Below, one piece after another: positions 41,398 through 50,783 of a DNA stretch of 64,000 bases. Source of the DNA: Chitinophaga ginsengisegetis (GTDB lineage: Bacteria > Bacteroidota > Bacteroidia > Chitinophagales > Chitinophagaceae); assembly GCF_900168065.1 (NCBI RefSeq), contig NZ_FUZZ01000001.1:2228623-2292622 (forward strand), in the 5' to 3' direction. Both the position numbers and the translations under genes were made by a program. A model generated the notes under the pieces. That model was not told the origin of the DNA and did not search any database. It saw nothing but the letters and a program-made list of their open reading frames with translations. Numbering within the stretch: the first letter of the stretch is position 1; every line of letters begins with the position of its first letter.

Positions 41398-42231
41398 TTA
41401 TAGTTGCCGGATTAATTCACTAAATATCAGCGTCAGCTTAGGTTCTGCTGCTTTTGCAGCTGCCAGTACCTCTTCATGAGTGATCACATTTTCTTCTTCA
41501 CGGATACCGATATCGGTGATCACACTCATGGCAAATACTTTCAAACCGGCATGCGCCGCTACAATTACTTCGGGTACGGTACTCATTCCTACGGCATCGC
41601 CGCCAATGATGTGCATATACCTGTACTCTGCCCGTGTTTCAAAGGTAGGCCCCTGAACGCCTACATATACGCCGCTATGTAAAGATATATTGTTGGCTGC
41701 AGCAATTTTATTCGCTGCATCGATTAACGTTTTGGCATAGGGTTCACTCATATCCGGGAAACGGGGACCCAGCGTGTCCTCATTTTTGCCCCGCAGCGGA
41801 TGCTCCGGCTGCAGGTTGATGTGGTCCCTGATGATCATCAGATCGCCTACCTGGAAAGATGGGTTCATGCCTCCGGCGGCATTGGAAATAAATAAAGTAT
41901 GGATTCCCAGGGCTTTCATAACCCGAACAGGAAAAGTTACCTGCTGCATGGAAAATCCTTCATAAAAGTGAAAACGCCCTGCCATAGCCACTACTGGCTT
42001 TCCCTGCATAAATCCGAGGATCAATTTGCCGGAATGCCCTTCCACCGTAGATTCGGGGAAATGGGGTATGTCGCTGTACGGAATTTCAATGCTGTCTTCA
42101 ATTTCCCCTGTCAGGTTACCCAGGCCGCTACCCAGGATAATGCCCGCCACTGGCTTGTTTTGCCAGAATTTGCTGATATATTCCCCCGCTGCTGTGATCT
42201 TTGCTGTTAATTCACTCATCTGTTTATACAT
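41398..42231 (-). CDS. Purine-nucleoside phosphorylase
   Basis: 277 residues (273 if the second ATG, 42219, is used). Trimeric type I (PNP/MTAP) enzyme that cleaves inosine and guanosine with phosphate. Motifs: GIILGSGLGNL for phosphate, AGRFHFYEG, SNAAGGMNPSFQVGDLM, GPTFETRAEYR and the base-site region VGMSTVPEV. Asn in SVITD-IGI is replaced by the usual loop seen in bacterial homologues. Cytoplasmic purine salvage. It is first in a unit with the porin gene. Confidence 0.93.
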   Translation of the reverse strand: MYKQMSELTAKITAAGEYISKFWQNKPVAGIILGSGLGNLTGEIEDSIEIPYSDIPHFPESTVEGHSGKLILGFMQGKPVVAMAGRFHFYEGFSMQQVTFPVRVMKALGIHTLFISNAAGGMNPSFQVGDLMIIRDHINLQPEHPLRGKNEDTLGPRFPDMSEPYAKTLIDAANKIAAANNISLHSGVYVGVQGPTFETRAEYRYMHIIGGDAVGMSTVPEVIVAAHAGLKVFAMSVITDIGIREEENVITHEEVLAAAKAAEPKLTLIFSELIRQL

Positions 42232-42265
42232 TAATTAAAAGCCGGATTTAAAAAACAAACCCGCG

Positions 42266-42273
42266 CAAAGTTA
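42266..42273 (-). promoter_or_regulatory. -7 element upstream of purine-nucleoside phosphorylase
   Basis: TAACTTTG on the minus strand, 34 bases upstream of the ATG. Full match to TAnnTTTG; -33 not clear. Confidence 0.42.
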
Positions 42274-42347
42274 TTTTTTAATTCACAAATGACTGCAGTT
42301 TTATATTTAAATCATAATGACCTATTTTAGCGGCAAATTTTATTCCG

Positions 42348-43559
42348 ATGAACTTACACGAGTACCAGGCTAAAGAACTGTTGAAAAAATATAATGTACC
42401 GGTACAGGAAGGTATTCCGGTGGATACCCCTGAAGCGGCTGCGGAAGCATACAAGCAGCTGAAAGTGCAATTTGGTAATGAATTTGCCGTTGTAAAAGCC
42501 CAGATTCATGCGGGCGGACGTGGAAAAGGTAAGATCCGTGGTACGGAACAGAGAGGTGTGGCAGTAGGAAAAAATGCAGAAGATATTAAAAACATAGCAG
42601 GAAATATCCTGGGAGGTACCCTGGTTACCATTCAAACCGGCGACGCAGGCAAACTGGTAAACAAAGTACTGGTAGCACAGGATGTTTACTATCCGGGCGC
42701 TAACCCTGTAAAGGAATTCTACCTGTCCATCCTGCTGGATCGCGCTAAAAGCCAGAACGTTATCATGTACTCCACTGAAGGTGGTATGGATATCGAAGAA
42801 GTAGCACACAGCACTCCTGAAAAAATATACAAAGAATGGGTAAAACCCAATATGACCCTGCAGCCCTTCCAGGCGCGTAACATTGCTTTTAACTTCGGTT
42901 TGAGCGGCGAAGCGTTCAAAAACATGGTGAAATTTGTAACCAATCTCTATAACGCTTACGTAGGACTGGATTGCAGCATGCTGGAAATCAACCCGCTGTT
43001 CAAAACCAGCGATGAGAAGATCATTGCTGTAGATGCCAAAGTAAACCTGGACGACAACTCCCTGATGCGTCATCCCGACCTGGAAGCACTGCGTGATATT
43101 TCTGAAGAAGATCCTACAGAAGTAGAAGCCAGCAAATACAACCTGAACTTCGTGAAACTGGATGGTAACGTAGGCTGTATGGTAAACGGCGCTGGTTTGG
43201 CAATGGCCACTATGGACATGATCAAACTGAGCGGCGGTGAACCGGCTAACTTCCTGGACGTAGGCGGTACCGCCAACGCGCAAACCGTAGAAGCAGGTTT
43301 CCGTATCATCCTGAAAGATCCTAAGGTAAAGGCTATCCTGATCAATATCTTCGGTGGTATTGTTCGTTGCGACAGGGTTGCCCAGGGTGTAATTGATGCC
43401 TACAAATCTATTGGTAACATCACCGTACCTATCATTGTACGTTTACAGGGTACCAATGCTGCTGAAGCAAAAGTACTGATCGAAGAAAGCGGTCTGAAAG
43501 TACAATCAGCCATCCTGCTTAGCGAAGCAGCTGCACTGGTAAATAAAGCAGTTAGCTAA
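42348..43559 (+). CDS. sucC: Succinate-CoA ligase (ADP-forming) beta subunit
   Basis: 403 residues. The ATP-grasp subunit of the TCA-cycle enzyme. Motifs: MNLHEYQAKELLKKYNVPV at the start, KAQIHAGGRGKGKIRGT, LEINPLFKT, DGNVGCMVNGAGLAMATMD and NIFGGIVRCDRVAQG. The alpha subunit gene sucD is not adjacent; a PBP1A gene on the other strand follows. The stop codon overlaps the first base of repeat copy C. Confidence 0.96.
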   Translation: MNLHEYQAKELLKKYNVPVQEGIPVDTPEAAAEAYKQLKVQFGNEFAVVKAQIHAGGRGKGKIRGTEQRGVAVGKNAEDIKNIAGNILGGTLVTIQTGDAGKLVNKVLVAQDVYYPGANPVKEFYLSILLDRAKSQNVIMYSTEGGMDIEEVAHSTPEKIYKEWVKPNMTLQPFQARNIAFNFGLSGEAFKNMVKFVTNLYNAYVGLDCSMLEINPLFKTSDEKIIAVDAKVNLDDNSLMRHPDLEALRDISEEDPTEVEASKYNLNFVKLDGNVGCMVNGAGLAMATMDMIKLSGGEPANFLDVGGTANAQTVEAGFRIILKDPKVKAILINIFGGIVRCDRVAQGVIDAYKSIGNITVPIIVRLQGTNAAEAKVLIEESGLKVQSAILLSEAAALVNKAVS

Positions 43560-43776
43560 TCGCCTTCGGCGATAGAAATTGTCTTGGAGCAGGATTACGC
43601 TGATTATACTGATTTCAAGGATTTGATCAATTTTGATTTTAATAAATTAAGGGAGATGGAAGTGGGTATCCACTTTTATCTCCCTTAATCATTTTTATAG
43701 AAATCTAAAAAAATCCGATAAATCAATATAATCAGCGTAATCCTGCTCCAAGACAATTTCTATCGCCGAAGGCGAT
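43559..43776. repeat. Long inverted repeat, copy C
   Basis: Lies between the convergent sucC and PBP1A genes, starting inside the sucC stop codon and ending four bases before the PBP1A stop. Arms 43559-43608 and 43727-43776 are perfect complements over 50 bases, then one mismatch and six more pairs. Both ends carry the ATCGCC-TTC-GGCGAT hairpin. The inner hairpin (centred near 43670) is ATTAAGGGAGATGG... against its complement over 20 bp with two G-T pairs. Triplets in the GATTnnnCT units differ from copies A, B and D. Confidence 0.95.
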
Positions 43777-43779
43777 CCA

Positions 43780-46161
43780 CTACTCTCCTTTTTTCGGAAC
43801 TGCCGGCGGCATAGTAGCTTTCGGCTTGTTTTCTTTATTGTCTTTGTGTTCCTCCTTTGGCTTTGCCGGCGCAGGTTCCTGGCTGTCGGCGCCCGGAGTG
43901 GCATAATCGCTGGCATCACCGGAGCCATAATCATCTGCCGATCCGTTACCCACGTTTTCTGATTCAGCACCCGGTTTTACATTGGAATCGTAATTCATGT
44001 AAATATCGTCTTCGCTCATATTGGGCGGTACCGGGAAATGATCGTTGGAACTTATCTTCAGGGTTGGATCAGCATACACTTTCTGCATGAAATACGCCCA
44101 GATGGGTAAGCCGGTATTGGCACCCTGACCGATGGCCGTTGTGCTGAAGTGGATAAAGTTGTTTTCGCAACCTACCCATGCGCCAGCCAGTATTTTGGGT
44201 GTATAGCCCATAAACCATCCATCGGTGTTATCGTTGGTGGTACCGGTTTTACCGGCTATTTCACCTTGTATATTAAAGCGGGAACGGACACGGGCGCCGG
44301 TACCACCCGGTGCTACCACGCCTTCCATCATTTTCACCATTGTATAGGATTCCCTTTCGCTGATCACTTCACGTTTTACCGGTGCAAAAGTTTCCAGGAT
44401 ATTACCGTTTCTGTCTTCAATACGGGTAATATAAATAGGTTTGGTATTGATGCCCCTGGCAGGGAACATCGTGTATCCCTGCAGCAGTTCGTACAGCGAC
44501 AGCTCCACGGCGCCCAGCGCAATGGCCGGGTAGGCAGGGATATCGCTGGTGAAGCCCACTTTATTTTTGGCGAAATCAGCAAACGGCTTGGCGCCAATCT
44601 GTTTGATCAGGTAGGCGGCCACAAGGTTCAGTGATTTTGCCAGTGCGCCGGCCATCGTAATGCTACCGCCGGTACTGCCTTCCGAGTTATGCGGAGTCCA
44701 GCCGTTGATGGAAATGGGTTCGTTTGGCAGAACGGTATTTGGCGACATGCCATTCATGATGGCAAAGCAGTACAGGAAGGGTTTAAATGTAGAACCCACC
44801 TGACGGCGTGTTTTCGCCACGTGATCATTTTTGAAGTAGCGGAAGTCCGGTCCGCCTACCCAGGCTTTTACTTCACCACTTTCAGGGTCCATTGCCATAA
44901 AGCCCGCCTGTAAAATGGCGCGCATATATTTGATGGAATCCAGCGGAGTCATAGTGGTGTCTATTTCATTCAGGTCTGGTTCAGTAGAGCTTCTCCAGCC
45001 AAACACCTTCATGCGTACGGGGGTATTGAACACCCGCGCAATGGTAGAATCGTCTGCTTCATCCTCTTTCATGGATTTATAGCGGTCAGATTCTTTCATG
45101 TACTGATCCAGGAATTTCGGCCATTTCTTCCAAACGCTGCCGGTTTTGACATCGTTCTGAGCAGAGAGTGATTTTTGCAGTACAGCCAGGTGTTTAGCCA
45201 CGGCTTCTTCTGCATATAACTGCATTCTCGGGTTAATGGTAGTATATATTTTGAGCCCGTCGCGGTAAAGGTTATATTCTGATCCGTCGGCTTTCTTATG
45301 CACTTTACACCAGCCTTTCAGCTCATCGCGCAATACTTCCCTGAAATAAGGAGCCAGTCCTTTGTTGTGATCAATTTTATTATAGTGCAGTACAATCGGT
45401 TTGCTTTTCGCAGATGCGGCTTCGGCTGGGGTGATAAAGCCGGCTTCCTGCATATTGCTGATAACGGTGTTGCGGCGCTGGAGGGCGTTTTGCGGATTCC
45501 TGCGCGGGTTATACAGGGTGTTACCTTTGAGCATGCCCACCAGGATAGCGGCTTCTTCGATGGATAAATGACCGGCATCTTTACTGAAAAATGTTCTGGC
45601 GCCGTTTTCAATACCATATACGTTATCCCCGAAAGCCACGGTGTTCAGGTAGAGGGTAAGAATTTCCTGTTTGGTGAAGTTTCTTTCCAGTTTTACGGCA
45701 ATGATCCACTCCTGTACTTTCTGAAACGCCCTGCCGATAGGGTTACCGGAGCGCTGTTTCCCCAGGTTATCCGTTTGCAGGTTCAGGGCCAGCTGCTGGG
45801 TAATGGTACTGGAACCGCGTTTTTTACCGATGAGCAGGTAAAAAGGAATAGCCAGTGTGCCTTTGGGGTCAATACCGGAGTTATCATAAAAACGGGTTTC
45901 CTCAGTTGCTATCAGCGCATTGATCACGTTTTTGGAGATCTCATTATAGTCGCTGCTGGAACGGTCCACCTGGTAGTATTTACCGAGAATGGTGCCGTCG
46001 TCGGCAATTACTTCTGCGGCCAGTGCTGCCCGCGGATTTTCCAGTTCTTCCAGAGACGGCATACTGCCGATGATCCGGAAGTTAATGAGTAAAACTAAGA
46101 GAACAAGTAATGCTAAGATACCAAAAGCCACCCGCCACAATATTTTCACCGATTTTTTCAT
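43780..46161 (-). CDS. Penicillin-binding protein 1A-type transglycosylase/transpeptidase
   Basis: 793 residues. N-terminal membrane anchor (ILWRVAFGILALLVLLVLLINF). GT51 domain: EETRFYDNSGIDPKG with the catalytic Glu, and GSSTITQQLALNL. Transpeptidase domain: Ser457-T-F-K460, the S-L-N motif at 510, and AGKTGTTNDNTDGWFMGY. The C-terminal 90 residues are a low-complexity tail rich in Pro, Glu, Asp and Lys. It polymerises and cross-links peptidoglycan outside the inner membrane. The SprE-like gene lies 172 bases upstream on the same strand. Confidence 0.95.
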   Translation of the reverse strand: MKKSVKILWRVAFGILALLVLLVLLINFRIIGSMPSLEELENPRAALAAEVIADDGTILGKYYQVDRSSSDYNEISKNVINALIATEETRFYDNSGIDPKGTLAIPFYLLIGKKRGSSTITQQLALNLQTDNLGKQRSGNPIGRAFQKVQEWIIAVKLERNFTKQEILTLYLNTVAFGDNVYGIENGARTFFSKDAGHLSIEEAAILVGMLKGNTLYNPRRNPQNALQRRNTVISNMQEAGFITPAEAASAKSKPIVLHYNKIDHNKGLAPYFREVLRDELKGWCKVHKKADGSEYNLYRDGLKIYTTINPRMQLYAEEAVAKHLAVLQKSLSAQNDVKTGSVWKKWPKFLDQYMKESDRYKSMKEDEADDSTIARVFNTPVRMKVFGWRSSTEPDLNEIDTTMTPLDSIKYMRAILQAGFMAMDPESGEVKAWVGGPDFRYFKNDHVAKTRRQVGSTFKPFLYCFAIMNGMSPNTVLPNEPISINGWTPHNSEGSTGGSITMAGALAKSLNLVAAYLIKQIGAKPFADFAKNKVGFTSDIPAYPAIALGAVELSLYELLQGYTMFPARGINTKPIYITRIEDRNGNILETFAPVKREVISERESYTMVKMMEGVVAPGGTGARVRSRFNIQGEIAGKTGTTNDNTDGWFMGYTPKILAGAWVGCENNFIHFSTTAIGQGANTGLPIWAYFMQKVYADPTLKISSNDHFPVPPNMSEDDIYMNYDSNVKPGAESENVGNGSADDYGSGDASDYATPGADSQEPAPAKPKEEHKDNKENKPKATMPPAVPKKGE

Positions 46162-46333
46162 GCGCTTATTTAATTTGTTTTATAGCCGGATTTTGCCCGA
46201 TTCCTTTATATGAGAAGCAATTTATTACTATCTGTTGGCTATATATATAATTTTTTCAATAAAGTTTATATGCAATAAACACGCCTGTTTATGGCAGCCT
46301 GACCGACAAAGCTATTTAAAATTCCAAAAATAC

Positions 46334-49300
46334 TTACTGGGTCACGTAATTATCTGTAAAAAACTTACGGTAGCCGGTCAGGTCTTTAGTGCTGTTTAAC
46401 AAGATGAAATTATCCCTGGAAATCACAAAGAAATTGTATTCCGAAGGTCTTATCCGGGGAATGATATTCGCTGCGGCCTCCTCGCGTATTTCGTCGAAAT
46501 AGGCCAGGGCTTTGTCTTCGTTGGGGAAAAGCCGGAAAATCAGCATCACATCGTTAGGGGTGAGCACAAAACTGCCGACTTCAATTTTATCATTGGCGTG
46601 TTTGGCTGCGTTATAACGGGTGAACTGGTTGAGACCTTCATCCATCAATTCTTTTGACACGCGCTGGAAGGAGAGCACTACAAAAAACGGGTTATCGGCC
46701 GATATTTTATAGGGCGTTACCGGTTTCGGCGGTGCAATGGGCACTATTGGCGCGGGCAAGGTACCTGCCATACCAGCGGCTATTTTAGCCGAGTCCACCG
46801 GTGTTTTGGCACCGTTGATCCTGTCGGCCAGTACCGGCTGCGGATTTTGCCAGGGGTATCGCATGGAAATATCCTCATCCAGCAATACGCCGTTAGCGTC
46901 TTTCTTTCTTACTTCCAGCCTGGAGAGGTAATCGGAGAGTTCTGCGCGGTGGTTCAGGGCATCCATGAGGGCCTGGGCCTGGGCGCGTACCGGTTCATCA
47001 GCAGCATACTTGGTAAGTACGGCCTGTACCGCATTGCGCGACAGCTGCAGGGTATCGGTGGCAAACAGTGTATCTGTTTTAACGATCAGCATTGCTTCCA
47101 GCAAATCGAATTTTGACTGGAGGAAGTTGACGCCATAGGTACTGTCGGCCTGTTTCTTCATCGCCATCGATTCCGTATAGTTGCCCTTACGGAAGGCTTC
47201 ATAGGCGGCATCGTAAGCGGCACTGATCTCTTTCTTTTTCTGGCTGTCGATATCCCTTAAACCGCCTGAGCGGATGATGTCTGCAAAATTGGTATTGCCG
47301 TACTGGTTCAGCACCATTGATTTATAATGATTGGCCTGGGCAGCATGATTGAGTTTACTATGCCATACATACAGGGAATACAATACTTCCGGCTTGCGCG
47401 GATGATCCGGGTAGAGGATCAGCAGGGAGTCGTATGTTTCTATTCCCAGGGAATAGTTTTCCAGTTTATCGTGATATAATTTGCCGAGGTCGAACCAGGC
47501 TTCGTGTACCGCTTTTTGTGAAGCGGCCAGCTTTTCCGGTGTCAGTGGCAGTCCTGCCGCCAATGATTCCGTGCTGATGCTGTCTGCCGGCACTTCACCC
47601 AGGGCAACAGATTTTGTTTCTTCTGTAATTTCTATCGGGCCGGCGCTGTTGGTGGCATTTACCACGCCGTTCTGGCTGCGGCGCCAATTGTCGACAGGCT
47701 GACGGCTGCCCCACCGGCGTTTAAACTCGGAGTAGCCGGCTGATTTACTGCCTGCATTATAAAAATACCAGTCGCCTTTTTCTTCTTTTGGTGAATAAGC
47801 GGTGCCTCCCCCGTTCATGCTGAAGGACGAGGAACTTTCCTGTGGATTGGCGGCGGCCAGTTTATCTTTCTTTTTCTTTTCAGCAGCTTCATTTGCCATA
47901 ACGGCCACCATTTTCGACAACACAATATTCCGGTCCGACGGGGATAAGGCGGCTAATTTCTGCAGGCTATCTTCCCGGTGGATGGTTTCCAGCCGTGCCA
48001 CCACTTCGGTGAGCACTTCTTTGCGGGTTTCCACGGTAGGCGCGTCTGCAAAGTCTTTCGTCATCACGCCGGCGGTGCTGTCGTAATATTTTTTTGCATC
48101 GGTATAGTTACGCTGATCGTAATAAATATCCGCCATCCCTTTGTAGGTGATGGTGCGTTGCATGAGGTTATCACTGGGTATTTTCAGTGATTGTTTCATA
48201 TAGTTGAGGGCGGCTTCCGGATGATCGGGGTATTCGAGCACGCCCATTGTATAATAGATCCCGTCGCGGAACCGTTCGAAGCGTTGTTTTTTGAGCATGC
48301 GGCGAAGCCCTGCGATACTGCCGGCTACATTACCGGTGGTTTCCGCGTTGGTTCTGGCAATCTGTAACCGGGCCTGGAAATCCATCATGGGATCGGGTTT
48401 CATGCTGATTACATTGCGGAACTGATCGAGGGCGGAATCCGGGTGTTGCTGCTGGAGGTAAAGCTGGCCGAGGATGTACGACATCCTGGCTTTGGCTACT
48501 TTGTCGTGGCTTTTATCGATGGCCAGTTTCAGCGGTTCTATTGTTTCCGGGTATCTTTTCTGGATGTAGTGGCTGTAGGCGCGTACTTCCGCAAGGTCGC
48601 CATCGAGGCGGTGCGGGAAGTTGGGATCATTATTCAGGATATTGAGCAGCGCCTGTACTTCATCATATTCCTTTTGTTCCAGCAGGGTACGGGCTCTCCA
48701 GAGGAAGGCGTCGTTACGTGCTTTGGTATGTTTAAGGCGGCCGAAGAAGCCTTTTCTTTTTTCTTTTGTGGCGATGGAGATCTGGTCATTTTCATGCGCA
48801 CCCACTACTGTTTTGTACTCCGACTTCATTTTCGGCGCGAAGGCGATATTGATGTACTGGAATGTTTTATTGGCATTTTCGAGATCTCCTTCGTAGAAGT
48901 AGGCGCGTCCCATGAGGAGGAAGCAGTCGTCGATCCATTTACCGCGGGGGTCATGGAGCTGGATGGCCATGTTTGTTTTATCAATAACAGAATCCAGTTC
49001 TCCTTTGCTGAAGCCCTGGCTTTGTAAACTGAACGGATAAAACGGCAGGAGGATGTTATAGTTATCCTGGCCATCGCGGTTAGCGGTTTTCACTACCCTG
49101 TCGAGTTTAACCCTGGCGTGAAAGTAATAGTTGAACCGGGTAGCCATGTTCTGGAAGAATTGTCTTTTCCAGGTCCATTTCTTTTTCTCCAGCATTACTT
49201 CTGAAGGGGGACGGCGATCCTGCACCCGTTGTTCGCGGGGTTTAAAAAGGGGCTTTACAGCAGGCTTTTGTTGCTGTTGCTGTTTATCGGGTGCCTGGCC

Positions 49301-49426
49301 CTGGGAATTTGTTTGCGGGGGCCGGTTTTGAGGCTTATTTTGGGCCCGGGCAGCCTGCAAAACCAGGCAACATGACAAAATTATTATTCCCAGATATTTT
49401 GGTAGCAGTTTGATGATGCAATTCAT
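46334..49426 (-). CDS. Large TPR protein resembling PorW/SprE of the type IX secretion system
   Basis: 1030 residues. Signal sequence (GIIILSCCLVLQAARAQ; the LSC could be a lipobox), a Pro/Gln-rich linker, then repeated helix pairs of TPR type (DDCFLLMGRAYFYEGDLENANKTFQYI, SYILGQLYLQQQHPDSALDQF). The conserved early segment (MATRFNYYFHARVKLDRVV ... NILLPFYPFSL) and the C-terminal region (NPFFVVLSFQR ... PSEYNFFVISRDNFILL) match my memory of PorW/SprE lipoproteins, needed for gliding and T9SS. No other T9SS gene is in the window, so this needs a profile check. Confidence 0.66.
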   Translation of the reverse strand: MNCIIKLLPKYLGIIILSCCLVLQAARAQNKPQNRPPQTNSQGQAPDKQQQQQKPAVKPLFKPREQRVQDRRPPSEVMLEKKKWTWKRQFFQNMATRFNYYFHARVKLDRVVKTANRDGQDNYNILLPFYPFSLQSQGFSKGELDSVIDKTNMAIQLHDPRGKWIDDCFLLMGRAYFYEGDLENANKTFQYINIAFAPKMKSEYKTVVGAHENDQISIATKEKRKGFFGRLKHTKARNDAFLWRARTLLEQKEYDEVQALLNILNNDPNFPHRLDGDLAEVRAYSHYIQKRYPETIEPLKLAIDKSHDKVAKARMSYILGQLYLQQQHPDSALDQFRNVISMKPDPMMDFQARLQIARTNAETTGNVAGSIAGLRRMLKKQRFERFRDGIYYTMGVLEYPDHPEAALNYMKQSLKIPSDNLMQRTITYKGMADIYYDQRNYTDAKKYYDSTAGVMTKDFADAPTVETRKEVLTEVVARLETIHREDSLQKLAALSPSDRNIVLSKMVAVMANEAAEKKKKDKLAAANPQESSSSFSMNGGGTAYSPKEEKGDWYFYNAGSKSAGYSEFKRRWGSRQPVDNWRRSQNGVVNATNSAGPIEITEETKSVALGEVPADSISTESLAAGLPLTPEKLAASQKAVHEAWFDLGKLYHDKLENYSLGIETYDSLLILYPDHPRKPEVLYSLYVWHSKLNHAAQANHYKSMVLNQYGNTNFADIIRSGGLRDIDSQKKKEISAAYDAAYEAFRKGNYTESMAMKKQADSTYGVNFLQSKFDLLEAMLIVKTDTLFATDTLQLSRNAVQAVLTKYAADEPVRAQAQALMDALNHRAELSDYLSRLEVRKKDANGVLLDEDISMRYPWQNPQPVLADRINGAKTPVDSAKIAAGMAGTLPAPIVPIAPPKPVTPYKISADNPFFVVLSFQRVSKELMDEGLNQFTRYNAAKHANDKIEVGSFVLTPNDVMLIFRLFPNEDKALAYFDEIREEAAANIIPRIRPSEYNFFVISRDNFILLNSTKDLTGYRKFFTDNYVTQ

Positions 49427-49693
49427 GGATGCCAGGGTGTATAGGCTAAATATATATAACTTACAGTTTGAAAAAATATTTTAAAGATAGGATAAAATAG
49501 TTGATTGAATATCTGTGTGGCAGAAGTGATGCTGACTTTTTTCCGGCAGCAGATATATTTTAATAGGTTGGTTTTCAGATAAAAAGACTTCTTTCTGCCT
49601 ACAATCCTCAAAACACTGTTTCCTATTTTGCAATAATGATTAACTTTAGCCCGCCTTAAAAGAAATAGCATTCTTTAAGAAGTACCGCAAAAC

Positions 49694-50098
49694 ATGGCCA
49701 AGAAGGGGAATAAAAACAGCAGACGAAACCTGGAAAAACTAAGTCATAAATACCGTCTGGTAATTATGAATGAAGATACCTATGAAGAAGTGACCTCGTT
49801 CAAACTATCCCGGATGAGCGTATACATTGCCTTCAGCACCCTTTTTGTATTACTGGTGGCCATTACGGTAGCTACGGTGGTGTTTACGCCGCTGCGTTAT
49901 TATATACCGGGTTATGGAGATCTGAAACAACGGAAAGAGTTTATCCATCTGAAAATGAGGGCTGATTCGCTGGAAACAGCTATCAATGCGCGCGACCAGT
50001 ACCTGGATAATATTAAAAAGGTGATTAACGGCGACTTTACCGGAAAAGTGGATACCACGATGTTAAAAGTACCTGCAGTAGATAACAGTACCTATTAG
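49694..50098 (+). CDS. Small single-pass membrane protein upstream of bactofilin
   Basis: 134 residues: basic N-terminus, a segment KYRLVIMNEDTYEEVTSFKLSRMSVYI, one membrane helix (about 45-65), then a coiled-coil-like stretch (LKQRKEFIHLKMRADSLETAINARDQYLDNIKKVI). This arrangement resembles the N-terminal part of membrane-anchored M23 endopeptidases of Bacteroidota, which often precede bactofilin, but no LytM domain with HxH is present and no remnant follows before bactofilin. It is either a truncated relative or a dedicated bactofilin partner. It starts the operon running to sprT. Confidence 0.62.
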   Translation: MAKKGNKNSRRNLEKLSHKYRLVIMNEDTYEEVTSFKLSRMSVYIAFSTLFVLLVAITVATVVFTPLRYYIPGYGDLKQRKEFIHLKMRADSLETAINARDQYLDNIKKVINGDFTGKVDTTMLKVPAVDNSTY

Positions 50099-50167
50099 TA
50101 TATAAATACAAAAATTTAATATATATTTATTTATATTACACACTAAACTTGAAAAACCTAACTCCCT

Positions 50168-50590
50168 ATGTTCAATAACAACAACAAATCGAAAGGTGAC
50201 AACAAAGCCATGTTGCCAACATCAACTATTAACATTATAGGCAATGGCACTTCAATACAGGGTGATATTGTATGTGAAGGCGACATCAGAATTGACGGAC
50301 AGGTAAACGGGCTGGTATCTACCAAAGCTAAGATAGTGGTAGGTCCGGAGGGTGAAATCACCGGCGACCTGGTATGCCAGAGCGCTGACATCCTGGGCCG
50401 GGTAACAGGAATTATCAAGGTAGAAGAATTATTGTTCCTGAAAGGGAATGCACTGGTAAAGGGCGATGTATACACCGCTCATTTTGAAATGGAGCCTTCT
50501 GCTAAGTTCAATGGCCGTTGCTACATGGACGATCAGCAGCCGGCTGATAACCAGAAACATGGAAAAACCGTCCTCCAGGAAGCCGAATAA
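50168..50590 (+). CDS. Bactofilin (polymer-forming cytoskeletal protein)
   Basis: 140 residues. Central right-handed beta-helix of short glycine-spaced rungs: IIGNGTSIQGDIVCEGDIRIDGQVNGLVSTKAKIVVGPEGEITGDLVCQSADILGRVTGIIKVEELLFLKGNALVKGDV. Flanking tails are disordered. Bactofilins polymerise without nucleotide and position cell-wall or membrane machinery. It overlaps the next gene by 32 bases and follows a small membrane protein that may be its partner. Confidence 0.92.
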   Translation: MFNNNNKSKGDNKAMLPTSTINIIGNGTSIQGDIVCEGDIRIDGQVNGLVSTKAKIVVGPEGEITGDLVCQSADILGRVTGIIKVEELLFLKGNALVKGDVYTAHFEMEPSAKFNGRCYMDDQQPADNQKHGKTVLQEAE

Positions 50591-50783
50591 CCGAAATCTG
50601 CTCTTACGATATGCCGGATTAGCCTTCCAGATGATGGCTACACTGGGTTTGGGAGTATTTGCGGGTTATAAACTAGACCAATGGATTGGCTGGCGGTTCC
50701 CGGTATTCCTGATCATTTTTTCTTTAATTGCATTAGCCATACTTTTGTGGCAAATTATAAAAGACACCCGACGGCATGAGTGA
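50559..50783 (+). CDS. AtpZ/AtpI-family protein
   Basis: 74 residues from ATG 50559 (MEKPSSRKPNNRNLLLRYAGLAFQ); an upstream frame extension is part of the bactofilin shadow. Two membrane segments with GVFAGYKLDQWIGWRFPVFLIIFSLIALAI between, the pattern of AtpZ-like proteins that assist F1Fo ATP synthase assembly or divalent cation supply. It overlaps bactofilin (32 bases) and the next gene (8 bases). No ATP synthase subunit gene follows. Confidence 0.8.
   Translation: MEKPSSRKPNNRNLLLRYAGLAFQMMATLGLGVFAGYKLDQWIGWRFPVFLIIFSLIALAILLWQIIKDTRRHE

Noticed and set aside
42354-43283. 309-codon minus-strand frame inside sucC
   Set aside because: Antisense shadow; composition is dominated by Phe, Tyr and His as expected for the complement of a strongly expressed gene.
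49423-49671. 82-codon minus-strand frame upstream of the small membrane protein
   Set aside because: AT-rich intergenic frame without similarity or ribosome binding site; it overlaps the SprE-like start.
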